From contig LWDI01000081.1 of the NCBI GenBank assembly GCA_002083475.1, positions 293 through 27,679 of the forward strand: a DNA stretch of 27,387 nucleotides, read 5' to 3'. The notes beneath the pieces are model-generated. The model was given only the letters and a program-made list of their open reading frames with translations. It did not search any database and had not been told where the DNA came from. This document shows, one piece after another, positions 7,755 through 16,825 of this stretch (positions are counted from its first letter, which is position 1; every line of letters begins with the position of its first letter). This DNA comes from Proteobacteria bacterium SG_bin5. GTDB taxonomy: Bacteria > Pseudomonadota > Alphaproteobacteria > Sphingomonadales > Sphingomonadaceae. The position numbers were made by a program, and so were the translations under genes.

Positions 7755-9224
7755 TCAGCCCGGCGCCCGCCGGACCGCCTCGGGCGCGTCCTCCCAGCCG
7801 CCGCCGAGCGCGCGGAAGAGCGAGACTTGCGCCTCCACCACCGCCGCATCCGCCTGGGCGCGCGCGGTGCGCGTGTTCGCCAGGTCGCGCTCGGCCTGGG
7901 TGAGCTGCAGGAAATTGTCGAGCCCGCTTTGGAAGCGCAGCCGGCTGATCCGCGCCGCCTCGCTACTCGCCGCCTCGGCGCGGCGCAGCACCTCGCGTTG
8001 ATCGAGCGCGCCGGCATAGCGCGCGAGCGCCTGCTCGGTCTCGTTCAAGGCCGCGAGCACCGCCGCGTCGAAGCGCGCGAGCGACGCCTCGGTCTGCGCG
8101 CGCGCCTGGCGCACCCGCGCGCGCGCGACCGTCTGGTTCGGGAAATTCCACTGGATCAGCGGGCCGAGCGAATAATTGACCGAGGTGCCCTGGAACAATT
8201 GGCTGCCGCGCGTGGCGTTGAGCCCGATCCGCCCGAGCAGCGTGATCGAGGGGTAGAGGTCGGCCACCGCGACCCCGATGCGCGCGGTATCGGCGGCGAG
8301 CGTGCGTTCGGCGGCGCGCACGTCTGGCCGACGCGCGATCAGCGCGGCGCCGTCGCCCGCCGGCAGCGGCTGGTCGAGCTGGGGGATGGTGGTGCAGCGA
8401 TTGGCGGCGGCGTCGATCTGCTCGGCGGGGCGCCCGGTGAGCGTCGCCAGCGCATAAAGCGCCGCGCGCCGCTCGGCCTCCAGCCCGGGCAATTGCGCCT
8501 CGACTTGTGCGACGAGCACTTCGGCCTGCTGCACGTCGCGCTGCGTCCCCCGCCCGGCGTCGAAGCTGCGGCGCGTGAGATCGAGCGTCTGGCGCTGCAG
8601 CGCGACCGTCTCGCGCGCGACGATCAGCTGCTGGGCATTGGCGCAGGCGGCGGCATAGCTGCGCGTCGTCTCGGCGGCGACCGCCACCCGCGCCGCGTCG
8701 AGCTGGGCGACCGAGGCTTCGACATCGCCGCGCCCGGCCTGGATCGCGCGGGTCACGCCGCCGAATAGATCGACCTCGTAAGAGGCATCGATGCCGAGCT
8801 GGAACAGATCGAATTGGAAGGCGCGCGGCGGGCCGCCCGCGCCGCCGAACGCCGCCGCGTTGGTCGTATTGCCCTGTTGGCGGCTATATTGCGCGCTCGG
8901 CGTGATCGTCGGCAGCCGCGCGCCGCGCTGCTCCGCAAGCACCGCGCGCGCGCGCTGGAGATTGGCGGCGGCGACGCGGATGTCGGTATTGTGCGTCAGC
9001 GCTTCGGTCACCAGCCGGTCGAGCTCGGGGTCGCGATACAGCCGCCACCAATGATCGGGGAGCTTTTCGGCGCTCACGCGCGCGGCGGCGATCAGTTCGA
9101 CCTCGCGCAGCTTCGCGTCGCTCGGCACCGGGGCGGCGGGGCGCTGGTAATCGGGGCCGACGACGCAGCCCGATAGCAGCGCGGCCGAGCAGAGCGCGAG
9201 AGTGATCGGCGCGAGGCGGCTCAT
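7755..9224 (-). CDS. Outer-membrane efflux lipoprotein (NodT/OprM family)
   Basis: This is the outer-membrane channel of an RND tripartite pump. The 489-residue protein begins with a lipoprotein signal and lipobox LLSGC (Cys20), followed by VVGPDYQRP, which is characteristic of the OprM/NodT group. Two repeated long helical regions (Outer Membrane Efflux Protein repeats) fill the rest, for example the AAANLQRARAVLAEQRGA and LRFQSGLDNFLQLTQAERDL segments. Its ATG overlaps the stop codon of the pump gene (ATGA, 9221-9224), so it is the third gene of the operon. The exported compounds cannot be read from the sequence. Confidence 0.95.
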   Translation of the reverse strand: MSRLAPITLALCSAALLSGCVVGPDYQRPAAPVPSDAKLREVELIAAARVSAEKLPDHWWRLYRDPELDRLVTEALTHNTDIRVAAANLQRARAVLAEQRGARLPTITPSAQYSRQQGNTTNAAAFGGAGGPPRAFQFDLFQLGIDASYEVDLFGGVTRAIQAGRGDVEASVAQLDAARVAVAAETTRSYAAACANAQQLIVARETVALQRQTLDLTRRSFDAGRGTQRDVQQAEVLVAQVEAQLPGLEAERRAALYALATLTGRPAEQIDAAANRCTTIPQLDQPLPAGDGAALIARRPDVRAAERTLAADTARIGVAVADLYPSITLLGRIGLNATRGSQLFQGTSVNYSLGPLIQWNFPNQTVARARVRQARAQTEASLARFDAAVLAALNETEQALARYAGALDQREVLRRAEAASSEAARISRLRFQSGLDNFLQLTQAERDLANTRTARAQADAAVVEAQVSLFRALGGGWEDAPEAVRRAPG

Positions 9225-12200
9225 TCGGCGGGCTCCGGCTGTGGCGCGGGCTCGGGCTCGGGCCGGGGCTTGCGGCGGACGAACCGACCGAAGCGATCGC
9301 CGAGCTTGCGGCTGATGACGTAAAAGGCCGGCGTGAAGATGAGGCCGAAGGTCGTCACCCCGATCATCCCGAAGAACACCGCGACGCCGAGCGCGCGCCG
9401 CATCTCCGCCCCCGGGCCCGAGCCGATCACCAGCGGCAGCGTGCCGAGGATGAAGGCGATCGAGGTCATCAGGATCGGCCGCAAGCGCTGGGCGGCGGCA
9501 TGTTCGGCGGCCTCGCGCAGGCCCATCCCCTGATCCTCGTTTTGCTTCGCGAATTCGACGATCAGAATCGCGTTCTTGGCCGCCAGCCCGATCAGCACGA
9601 CCAGCCCGATTTGGGTGAGGATATTATTGTCCATCCCCATCAGATTGACGCCCAAAATCGCCGCGAGCAGGCACATCGGCACGATCAGGATCACCGCGAA
9701 GGGCAGCACCAGGCTTTCGTAATTGGCGGCGAGCAACAGGAAGACGAACAACACCGCCAGGCCGAAGACGATCGTGCCGGTATTGCCCGCGCGCTCTTGC
9801 TGATAGGCGATTTCGGTCCATTCGAAGCTCATCCCCGCCGGCAGTGTTTCGCGCGCGAGCCGCGCCATCGTCGCGAGGCTCTGGCCCGAACTATAGCCGG
9901 GCACGGTATCGCCCTGGAGCTCGGCCGACGGGTAGAGATTGTAGCGCACGACGCGGTAAGGCCCGGTCTCCGTCTTCAACTTCATCACCGCGTCGAGCGG
10001 CACCGTCTCGCCCGAGGCCGAGCGCGCGCGCAATCGGCCGACGTCGGACACTTCGTCGCGATAAGGCGCATCGGCCTGGGCGGTGACGCGATAGGTGCGG
10101 CCGAGGAAATTGAAATCGTTGATATAGCTCGATCCCAAATAAGTGCCGAGCGTCGCGAAAACGTTTTCCACCGGCACGCCGAGTTGCTCGGCGCGCTCGC
10201 GATCGATTTCGGCCTTCAGCCGGGGCGTGCGCGCGTTGAAGGTGGTGAAGGCGGCGGTGATGCCGGGGGCTTGATTGGCCTTCATCATCATCGCGAAGGC
10301 GATTTGTTCGAGCAATTGATAGCCCTGGTTCTGGCGATCCTCGATCAGCATCTTCCAGCCGCCGCCCGTGCCGATCCCACGCACCGGCGGCGGCGGAATC
10401 ACCAGCAACACGCCATCGGTGATCGGCGCGAACGCCTGGCGCAGTTCGTTGGCGATGGCGTCGGCGGACTTGCGATCGCCGAACGCCTTGAGTGGGGTGA
10501 ACATTGCCGCCGCATTGGGGGCGTTGGTGAGCGTCGCGCCGTCGAGCCCGGCGAAGGCGACGGTGCCGCGCACGCCGGGATTCTCCAGCGCGATCTCCTG
10601 CGCGCGGCGCAGCACCTCGGTCGTGCGCTGGAGCGAGGCGCCGGGCGGCAATTGCACCGCGACGATCAAATAGCCCTGGTCCTGCGCGGGGATGAAGCCC
10701 GTCGGCGTCGCGGTGAAGCGCCAGCCGGCGAGCGCGATCAACCCGGCATAAGCGATCACCACGATGCCGAGCGTGCGCACCGCGCGCGCGGTGAATTTGC
10801 CGTAGCGCGCGCCGAGCCGTTCGAAGCCGCGGTTGAAGCCGCGCGCGAACCGCGCCGGCCATCCGCGCACGCCCGGCGCCGGCTCGCCATGCGCCTTGGG
10901 CTTCAACAGCAGCGCGGCGATCGCCGGCGACAGAGTGAGCGAGACGAACGCCGAGATCGCGGTCGCCGAGACGATGGTGAGCGCGAATTGCTGATAAAAT
11001 TGCCCCGAAATGCCCGGGATGAAGCTCGTCGGGATGAACACCCCGCACAGCACCAGCGCGATCGCGATCAGGGCGCCGGAGACTTCGTCCATCGTCTCAT
11101 GCGCGGCTTCGCGCGGGGAGAGGCCCTTTTCCTCCATCAGCCGCTCGATATTCTCGACCACGACGATCGCGTCGTCGACGACGATGCCGATCGCCAGCAC
11201 CATGCCGAACAGCGATAGATTGTTGATCGAAAAACCAAAGGCGGCGAGCATCGCGAACGAGCCGATCAGCGACACCGGAATGGCGATGATCGGGATCAGC
11301 GCCGCGCGCCAGCTTTGCAGGAAAAGCAGCACGACGAAGGCGACCAGGAAGAGCGCCTCGAACAACGTATGCTGCACCGCCTCGATCGAGGCTTCGATGA
11401 ATTCGGTGGGGTTATACGGGATCTGATAAGCGAGCCCCGCGGGGAAGCTTTGGGCGCTTTCGGCGATTTCCTGCTTCACCAGCTCGGCGGTTTGCAGCGC
11501 GTTCGAGCCGGGCAGCTGGGTGATGCAGACGGTGGTCGTTTCCTGGTTCGAAAAGAAGGGGTTGATCGAATAATCCTGCGCGCCGAGCTCGACACGGGCG
11601 ACGTCGCGCACGCGCGTCAGCCGGCCTTGCGCGTCCGATTTGATGATGATGTCGCTGAATTCCTCGGGCGTCGCCAAGCGGCCCTTGGTGTTGATTCCGA
11701 GCTGGAAAGCAGTGCCGCCGCGGTTGAACGGCGGCTGGCCGACCGAGCCGACCGCGACTTGCGCGTTCTGCCCGCGCACCGCGTTCACGATTTCATCGAC
11801 GGTCAAATTACGCGCGGCGGCGAGATCGGGGTCGATCCACACGCGCATATTATAGTCGCGGCCCCCGAAGATGCGCGCCCCGCCCACCCCCTGAATTCGC
11901 GCGAGCCGATCGAGCAGCTGGCTGGTGACGTAGTTCGAGATATATTGGGTGTTGAGCGTCTTGTCCGGCGAATAAAGCGCGGCGCACAGCAAGATGTCGG
12001 GCGAGTTCTTGCGCACCGTCACGCCGATCTGGCGCACTTCCTCGGGGAGTCGCGGCTCGGCTTCGGAGACGCGGTTCTGCACCAGCACCTGCGCCTGATC
12101 GACGTCGGTCCCTTGCGCGAAAGTGATGGTGATCGCGAGCGCGCCGTCCCCCGTCGCCGAGGACGACATATAGATCATCTTCTCGACGCCGTTGATCGAT

Positions 12201-12406
12201 TCCTCCAGCGGCGCGGCGACCGTTTCGGCGAGCGTTTCGGCGGTCGCGCCAGGAAAGGTCGCGCTCACCACCACGGTCGGCGGCGCGATTTCGGGAAATT
12301 GCGCGACCGGCAGCAGCGGATAAGCCACCGCGCCGAACACGATGATCAAGATCGACAGCACCGCCGCGAAGATCGGGCGATCGATGAAGAAATGCGGGAA
12401 GCGCAT
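9221..12406 (-). CDS. RND efflux pump inner-membrane transporter (HAE1/AcrB family)
   Basis: A 1061-residue hydrophobe/amphiphile RND transporter that expels substrates using the proton gradient. The N-terminus MRFPHFFIDRPIFAAVLSIL, the periplasmic porter segments and a second half repeating the topology are typical. The proton-relay pair is present as D411-D412 in GIVVDDAIVVVENIE, and the partner Lys lies in GLAAKNAILIVEFAKQ. GSGPGAEMRRALG near the C-terminus is the usual family signature. The start follows the adaptor stop by five bases, with a GAGG ribosome-binding site inside the adaptor's last codons. The extreme C-terminus is a P/E-rich tail (PEPEPAPQPEPAE), which is variable in the family. 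Confidence 0.97.
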   Translation of the reverse strand: MRFPHFFIDRPIFAAVLSILIIVFGAVAYPLLPVAQFPEIAPPTVVVSATFPGATAETLAETVAAPLEESINGVEKMIYMSSSATGDGALAITITFAQGTDVDQAQVLVQNRVSEAEPRLPEEVRQIGVTVRKNSPDILLCAALYSPDKTLNTQYISNYVTSQLLDRLARIQGVGGARIFGGRDYNMRVWIDPDLAAARNLTVDEIVNAVRGQNAQVAVGSVGQPPFNRGGTAFQLGINTKGRLATPEEFSDIIIKSDAQGRLTRVRDVARVELGAQDYSINPFFSNQETTTVCITQLPGSNALQTAELVKQEIAESAQSFPAGLAYQIPYNPTEFIEASIEAVQHTLFEALFLVAFVVLLFLQSWRAALIPIIAIPVSLIGSFAMLAAFGFSINNLSLFGMVLAIGIVVDDAIVVVENIERLMEEKGLSPREAAHETMDEVSGALIAIALVLCGVFIPTSFIPGISGQFYQQFALTIVSATAISAFVSLTLSPAIAALLLKPKAHGEPAPGVRGWPARFARGFNRGFERLGARYGKFTARAVRTLGIVVIAYAGLIALAGWRFTATPTGFIPAQDQGYLIVAVQLPPGASLQRTTEVLRRAQEIALENPGVRGTVAFAGLDGATLTNAPNAAAMFTPLKAFGDRKSADAIANELRQAFAPITDGVLLVIPPPPVRGIGTGGGWKMLIEDRQNQGYQLLEQIAFAMMMKANQAPGITAAFTTFNARTPRLKAEIDRERAEQLGVPVENVFATLGTYLGSSYINDFNFLGRTYRVTAQADAPYRDEVSDVGRLRARSASGETVPLDAVMKLKTETGPYRVVRYNLYPSAELQGDTVPGYSSGQSLATMARLARETLPAGMSFEWTEIAYQQERAGNTGTIVFGLAVLFVFLLLAANYESLVLPFAVILIVPMCLLAAILGVNLMGMDNNILTQIGLVVLIGLAAKNAILIVEFAKQNEDQGMGLREAAEHAAAQRLRPILMTSIAFILGTLPLVIGSGPGAEMRRALGVAVFFGMIGVTTFGLIFTPAFYVISRKLGDRFGRFVRRKPRPEPEPAPQPEPAE

Positions 12407-12411
12407 CGCCC

Positions 12412-13593
12412 TCAGCCCGCCTTGGCTTCGGCGGGGGGCGGCGCGTCGAGCGGCTGCGCGACCGGCGACGTATCCGCCGCGCGCGGCTTGAGCGTGGTGC
12501 GCTGCGGCCGCACCGGCATCCCCGGCTGCAACCGGGTGATGCCGTTGATCACCACCAGATCGCGCGGGGCGAGCCCCTCCTTGATCACCCGCAAACCCTC
12601 GACCGGCGGCCCGGTGACGACCGGGCGCGGCGCGACCTTATTGTCCTTCGTCAACACATAGACGAGCTTGCGCGTCTGGTCGGTCAGGATCGCCTCGTCG
12701 GGCACCAGCATCGCGCGGTAGCTGCCCGAGCCGAGCAGCCGCGCGCGCCCGAACAGCCCGGGGGTGAGGAACCCCGTTGGATTGGGCACCACGGCATGCG
12801 CGCGGATCGTCCCCGATTGCTCGTCGATCGCATTGTCGACGAACGCCATCCGCCCCTTCCAGCGATAGCCGCTTTCGTCGGCGAGCTGGATCTCGATCGG
12901 ATTGGGCGCATAGCGCGACGAGCGCCGCGCGCCTTCGGCGTCCTGGCGCAGATATTTCAGATAGAAATTCTCGGCACCCGTGAAGGTGAACCAGATCGGA
13001 TCGATCGAGACGATCCGGGTGAGCACCGTTTGGCCTTCCTGCACCAAATTGCCCCGGCTCACCCGCCGGTCCGAAATCCGCCCCGATACCGGCGCGCGGA
13101 CGGTCGTGAAATTCACGTTGAGCGCGGCGACATCGACCTGCGCTTGCGCCGCGCGCAAATCGGCCTGGGCGGTGCGCACCGCCGCCTCGCGCGTTTCGAA
13201 TTCCTCGCGGCTGATCGCCTGCGCGCCGAGCAGAGTCTGCGCGCGGGTGAGTTCGGTGCGCGCGTTGGCGAGCGTCGCCTGCGCGCGGAGCACTTGCGCG
13301 CGCGCTTGCTGCAGCGCGGCGCGATAGGGGCGCGGATCGATGATGAACAGCGGCTGGCCCTGGCGGACGTTTTGCCCATCGTTGAACAAAACCCGATCGA
13401 TCGCGCCCGAGACGCGCGGGCGTAGCTCGACGTCCTGCGGGGCTTCGAAACGGCCGATATATTCGTCCCAATCGACCACCGTGCGCTGGAGCGGCGTGGC
13501 GACGGTGACCATGGTCGGCGGCGGCGCGGGCGGCCCGCCGCGCTGCCCGCATCCCGCGAGCAGCAGCAGCGCCAGAATCCATCCGCTTCGCAT
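12412..13593 (-). CDS. RND efflux periplasmic adaptor (MexA/AcrA-type lipoprotein)
   Basis: The membrane-fusion protein that joins pump and outer-membrane channel. From the ATG at 13593 the 393-residue product starts MRSGWILALLLLAGCGQ, a lipoprotein signal with lipobox LAGC (Cys15). Then follow the barrel-sandwich start (VELRPRVSGAIDRVLFNDGQ), a long alpha-hairpin (about residues 100-165) and the closing lipoyl half (VRAPVSGRISDRRVSRGN). The open frame extends upstream to 13671, but that would bury the signal peptide; an AGG sits eight bases ahead of 13593. It is the first gene of a three-gene operon. No regulator gene is adjacent, although the promoter region has an operator-like dyad. Confidence 0.94.
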   Translation of the reverse strand: MRSGWILALLLLAGCGQRGGPPAPPPTMVTVATPLQRTVVDWDEYIGRFEAPQDVELRPRVSGAIDRVLFNDGQNVRQGQPLFIIDPRPYRAALQQARAQVLRAQATLANARTELTRAQTLLGAQAISREEFETREAAVRTAQADLRAAQAQVDVAALNVNFTTVRAPVSGRISDRRVSRGNLVQEGQTVLTRIVSIDPIWFTFTGAENFYLKYLRQDAEGARRSSRYAPNPIEIQLADESGYRWKGRMAFVDNAIDEQSGTIRAHAVVPNPTGFLTPGLFGRARLLGSGSYRAMLVPDEAILTDQTRKLVYVLTKDNKVAPRPVVTGPPVEGLRVIKEGLAPRDLVVINGITRLQPGMPVRPQRTTLKPRAADTSPVAQPLDAPPPAEAKAG

Positions 13594-13695
13594 CGACCTG
13601 CCCCTTTCGCCGGTGGGGCTTTGGCCCCTTTTTCGCGACTCGACCGCGCCTGGCAGCGGCCACCGCGCCATGCTGCATCTGCTCAGTCAGGGCGT

Positions 13696-13724
13696 TAAGT
13701 CAAATTCCGCCCCGAAATTTGCAA
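13696..13724 (-). promoter_or_regulatory. Candidate efflux-operon promoter with spacer-filling operator dyad
   Basis: Read on the minus strand, TTGCAA (-35 candidate, 13724-13719) and GACTTA (-10 candidate, 13701-13696) are 17 bases apart. A 19-base imperfect palindrome, AAATTTCGGGGCGGAATTT, occupies 13702-13720, almost exactly the spacer. Such placement suits a TetR- or MerR-type regulator. Neither hexamer is a strong consensus match, so the promoter call is tentative; the dyad itself is directly visible. Confidence 0.4.
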
Positions 13725-13819
13725 GAGTATCAGCCGCGAAACGATCGGTCGCGCGCGCAGGCTGGCACGCGTGGGGGGCGCGCGCCTATTGAAATCCGAC
13801 GATAAAATAGTGCGTCGGC

Positions 13820-14563
13820 TCAGGCGAGCTTTTCCATCACCTCGTCGCTCACCTCGTAATTGCCCCACACTTGCTGGACGTCGTCGTCATCGTCGAGCGT
13901 GTCGATCAGCTTGAACAGCTGCGCGGCGTCGCCCTCGCCCACGCTCACCATCGTCGCGGGGCGCCAGGCGAGCTTCGCGCCTTCGGGCTCGCCGAGCACG
14001 GGGGTGAGCGCCTTGGCGACCTCGTGCAGCGCCTCGATCGAGGTCCAGATTTCATGGCCGTCGTCGCTCGAGGTCACGTCGTCGGCGCCCGCTTCGAGCG
14101 CGGCTTCGAACACGCGCTCGGCATCGCCGGCGCTCGCGGGATAAGTGATCAGGCCCAAACGGCTGAAGCCATGGCTCACCGATCCGCTCGCGCCCAAATT
14201 ACCGCCGTTCTTGGAGACGGCGGTGCGGACGTTGGTCGCGGTGCGGTTGCGATTGTCGGTCAGCGCCTCGATGATCAGCGAGACGCCGCCGGGGCCGAAG
14301 CCTTCGTAGCGGACTTCCTCGTAATTCTCGCCCTCGCCCTTGCTCGCCTTGTCGATCGCGCGCTGGATATTGTCCTTGGGCATCGACTGCGCCTTGGCGG
14401 CGTTGATCGCGGCGCGCAGGCGCGGGTTCATGTCGGGCTCGGGCAGGCCCATCTTGGCGGCGACGGTGATTTCGCGGCTGAGCTTGGAGAACATCGCCGA
14501 GCGCTTCTTATCCTGCGCGCCCTTGCGGTGCATGATGTTCTTGAATTTGGAATGGCCGGCCAT
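13820..14563 (-). CDS. yebC: YebC/PmpR-family protein
   Basis: A 247-residue full-length member: MAGHSKFKNIMHRKGAQDKK at the start, PKDNIQRAIDKASKG, the hinge YEGFGPGGVSLIIEALTDNRNRT, and the acidic C-terminal end DTLDDDDDVQQVWGNYEVSD. Family members have been described as DNA-binding transcriptional regulators and, more recently, as translation factors relieving ribosome stalling at proline-rich stretches. It is usually linked to ruvC in other bacteria; no ruv gene is present here, so it appears as a single-gene unit followed downstream by the L36-independent efflux promoter region. The start codon gives the invariant MAGHSK. Confidence 0.97.
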   Translation of the reverse strand: MAGHSKFKNIMHRKGAQDKKRSAMFSKLSREITVAAKMGLPEPDMNPRLRAAINAAKAQSMPKDNIQRAIDKASKGEGENYEEVRYEGFGPGGVSLIIEALTDNRNRTATNVRTAVSKNGGNLGASGSVSHGFSRLGLITYPASAGDAERVFEAALEAGADDVTSSDDGHEIWTSIEALHEVAKALTPVLGEPEGAKLAWRPATMVSVGEGDAAQLFKLIDTLDDDDDVQQVWGNYEVSDEVMEKLA

Positions 14564-14642
14564 GGGGTCCTTCGGGGTGCTGAAGTGATCCGGCGCGGTT
14601 ACCGGATCGGAGCGGGGCTGGGCAAGAGCGCGGCCGCTTCAT

Positions 14643-14755
14643 CCCCCATCGTCACCCCGGACTTGGTCCCGGGGGCCACCCTGGGTCCTGGACTTGCCGG
14701 CGCCGCGCGGGGAACGACGGTGGATGCCGGGCCGAGCCCGGCATGACGATGGGGG
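14643..14755 (+). repeat. Palindromic intergenic repeat between yebC and the DUF2312 gene
   Basis: Outer arms cccccatcgtca (14643-14654) and tgacgatggggg (14744-14755) are perfect inverted copies. Inside, atgccgggc/gcccggcat (14724-14732 and 14736-14744) forms a perfect nine-pair hairpin, and a second gtcccggggg-rich palindromic stretch lies near 14665-14690. It resembles the GTCATCCCGG-type palindromic elements scattered in alphaproteobacterial genomes. Confidence 0.75.
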
Positions 14756-14777
14756 CAGCCGTTCGCGCTCGCCCGCC

Positions 14778-15017
14778 TCACTTCATCCCGAGCGCCGCCA
14801 AATAGGTATCGAGGATCGCCTCTTCCTCTTGATATTCCTCGCGCTTCTTGCGGCGGATCGCGATGATCTTGCGGATCGCCTTGGTGTCATAGCCGCGGCT
14901 CTTGGCCTCGGCCATCACGTCCTTGATATCGTCGGCGATGCCGCGCTTTTCTTCTTCCAGGCGCTCGGCGCGCTCGATCAACAGCCTCAGTTCGTCGGCG
15001 GCGACAACATCGCTCAC
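14778..15017 (-). CDS. DUF2312 (GapR-like) small DNA-binding protein
   Basis: A 79-residue protein with the family pattern LRLLIERAERLEEEKRGIAD, DIKDVMAEAKSRGYDTKAIR and the ending EEEAILDTYLAALGMK. The Caulobacter member GapR binds overtwisted AT-rich DNA ahead of replication forks. The present copy has the same helix-helix layout but differs in the middle (KKIIAIRRKKREEY type basic stretch), a variant often seen in sphingomonads; whether it shares GapR's chromosome-structuring function is inferred from the family. Transcribed alone on the minus strand, about 60 bases beyond the amidohydrolase stop. Confidence 0.9.
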   Translation of the reverse strand: MSDVVAADELRLLIERAERLEEEKRGIADDIKDVMAEAKSRGYDTKAIRKIIAIRRKKREEYQEEEAILDTYLAALGMK

Positions 15018-15079
15018 GGTTTCGCTCCCAAAATGTCAGGCGCGCGCCTCTAGGGCCTTGGCGGCGCCGGCGCAACGGG

Positions 15080-16408
15080 TCACTCGGCGGGGAAGCTCGC
15101 GCGCTTGCCGCCCGCTTTCACCACCTGCCCGCCGTGCATCACGAAATCGATGCGTTGCAGGCGCGTCACGTCCTGCGTCGGGTCGCCCTCGACCGCGATG
15201 ATGTCCGCCGCCTTGCCGGGTTCGACCGAGCCGAGCTCTGCCGCGCGCCCCAGCGCCTCGGCGGCGGTGAGCGTGGCCGCGCGGATCGCGGCGGTGGGGG
15301 TCATCCCGGCGCGGACCATCAGCGCGAATTCGCGCGCATTCTCGCCGTGCTTGGAGACGCCGGTATCGGTGCCGAAGGCGATTTTCACCCCCGCCGCGAT
15401 CGCTTTCTTATGGCTTTCGAACGCCGCCGCAGCCGCGGCCTCCGCCTTGGGGATCGTCGCCGCCGGCAGCGCCCCCGCGCGCGCCTGTTCGAGCGCGGCG
15501 ACGGGGGCGATCATCGTCGGCACCAGATAAGCGCCCTTGGCCTTAAACAAGGCGATCGCCTGATCGTCGAGGAAACTGCCATGCTCGATCGTGTCGACGC
15601 CCGCCTCGAGCGCGGCCTTGGTGCCTTCCGCCGCATGGCTGTGCGCCGCGACCTTGCGGCCGAAGCTGTGCGCGGTATCGATGATCGCGCGCATTTCCTC
15701 GGGCGTCATCTGCCGCCCCAGCCCGCCCGCGACGTTCGAAAGCACGCCGCCCGTCGCCGCGAATTTGATCACTTGCGCGCCGAGCCCGATCTGCTGCCGC
15801 ACCGCGCGGCGGCAATCGTCCGGCCCGTCGCAGGTGTTGATCTGGTGGGCGTGGACCGCGTCGGCGAATTCTTCCGCGAGGCCATTGGTGCCGTCGCCAT
15901 GGCCGCCCGTCACCGAGATCATGCGACCGGCATTGACGATCGTCGGCCCCTCGATCTCGCCGCGCGCGATCGCGTCGCGCAACGCGCGCACCCCGCGCGG
16001 ATCGCCGCCCAGATCGCGGATCGTGGTGAACCCCGCCTCCAGATCCGCGCGCAAATTCTTCTGCGCCTCGGCCATATCGTCATAGCCGTCGCGGTTGAGC
16101 GCGCCGAGCCGCTCGCGCATCGGGTCGCCGCCGATCCCCCAGCTGTGGACGTGCAGGTCGATCAGCCCGGGCAGGACGAACTTGTCTTTCAGATCGACCA
16201 AGGTCGCGCCTTTTTCGGGCGCCGCGAACCCTTCGCGGACCTCGGCGATCTTGCCGTCGCGCACGATCACCGTCACCTGCCGCCGCGCCGGCTCGCCGGG
16301 GCGGGCGAGCAGAGTGCCGGCATGGATATAGGTGACGCGCGTCGGCGCGCTCTCGGCGAGCGCGGGCGCGGCGGCGGCGAGCAGCAGCGCGGCGAGCAAG
16401 GTCTTCAT
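15080..16408 (-). CDS. Exported metal-dependent amidohydrolase
   Basis: The 442-residue protein starts with a signal peptide (MKTLLAALLLAAAAPALA) and has the amidohydrolase barrel motifs: DLHVH (H86, H88), the likely carboxylated Lys215 in VIKFAATGG, AAHSHA (H256, H258), TIEHGS (H276) and the catalytic Asp348 in FGTDTG. This set matches the imidazolonepropionase-related/prolidase-like group, whose characterised members hydrolyse N-acyl amino acids or Xaa-Pro type dipeptides. The exact substrate is not predictable. The signal peptide places it in the periplasm. No operon partner is close: DUF1244 lies 53 bases upstream and DUF2312 62 bases downstream, both on the same strand, so co-transcription is possible. 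Confidence 0.92.
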   Translation of the reverse strand: MKTLLAALLLAAAAPALAESAPTRVTYIHAGTLLARPGEPARRQVTVIVRDGKIAEVREGFAAPEKGATLVDLKDKFVLPGLIDLHVHSWGIGGDPMRERLGALNRDGYDDMAEAQKNLRADLEAGFTTIRDLGGDPRGVRALRDAIARGEIEGPTIVNAGRMISVTGGHGDGTNGLAEEFADAVHAHQINTCDGPDDCRRAVRQQIGLGAQVIKFAATGGVLSNVAGGLGRQMTPEEMRAIIDTAHSFGRKVAAHSHAAEGTKAALEAGVDTIEHGSFLDDQAIALFKAKGAYLVPTMIAPVAALEQARAGALPAATIPKAEAAAAAAFESHKKAIAAGVKIAFGTDTGVSKHGENAREFALMVRAGMTPTAAIRAATLTAAEALGRAAELGSVEPGKAADIIAVEGDPTQDVTRLQRIDFVMHGGQVVKAGGKRASFPAE

Positions 16409-16461
16409 GGCATCCCCCCTTTTATCTTCAAGGAGATGCTAGTCCGGCGCCGCCAAGCGCA

Positions 16462-16758
16462 TCAAGCGTTCTTCGCGACGCTTTCCTGCATCAGCGCGAG
16501 TTGTTCGGGGCTCGCCTCGGTCTGGAAGCGCGCCTTCCACTCGGCATAGGCCATGCCATAGACCGCCGCGCGCCCCTCGTCGCGGGTGAGCGCGCCCTCG
16601 CTCGCCTCGGCGAGCCAATCGCCCAGGCAATTGCGGCAAAAGCCCGCCAGGCCCATCAGCTCGACATTTTGCGCGTCATGGCGGTGGCGCAAATGCCGCA
16701 CCAGCCGGCGAAAGGCGGCCGCCGCCACCCGGTCGTCGATATGATCGATGTCGCTCAT
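16462..16758 (-). CDS. DUF1244 family protein
   Basis: A 98-residue protein, MSDIDHIDDRVAAAAFRRLV onward, with the conserved core RHRHDAQNVELMGLAGFCRN, CLGDW and GMAYAEWKARFQ. This matches the DUF1244 family, small helical proteins widespread in proteobacteria with no established function. The FCRNC cysteine pair is conserved in the family and could bind metal, which is my inference. The frame stays open upstream to 16953, but AAGGAGG five bases before 16758 fixes the start. It is divergent from pyruvate kinase with 67 bases between; I see no confident promoter hexamers in that gap. Confidence 0.9.
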   Translation of the reverse strand: MSDIDHIDDRVAAAAFRRLVRHLRHRHDAQNVELMGLAGFCRNCLGDWLAEASEGALTRDEGRAAVYGMAYAEWKARFQTEASPEQLALMQESVAKNA

Positions 16759-16825
16759 CCATTCCTCCTTGAGCCTGGCGAGATAGGCATTAGACGAGGC
16801 CCCAGCCACCGCCAGCGAGGATGAG

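Noticed and set aside
9500..11218. Plus-strand open frame of 572 codons opposite the RND pump
   Set aside because: Antisense shadow of a fully conserved transporter; composition is Arg/His/Asp-rich and domain-free.
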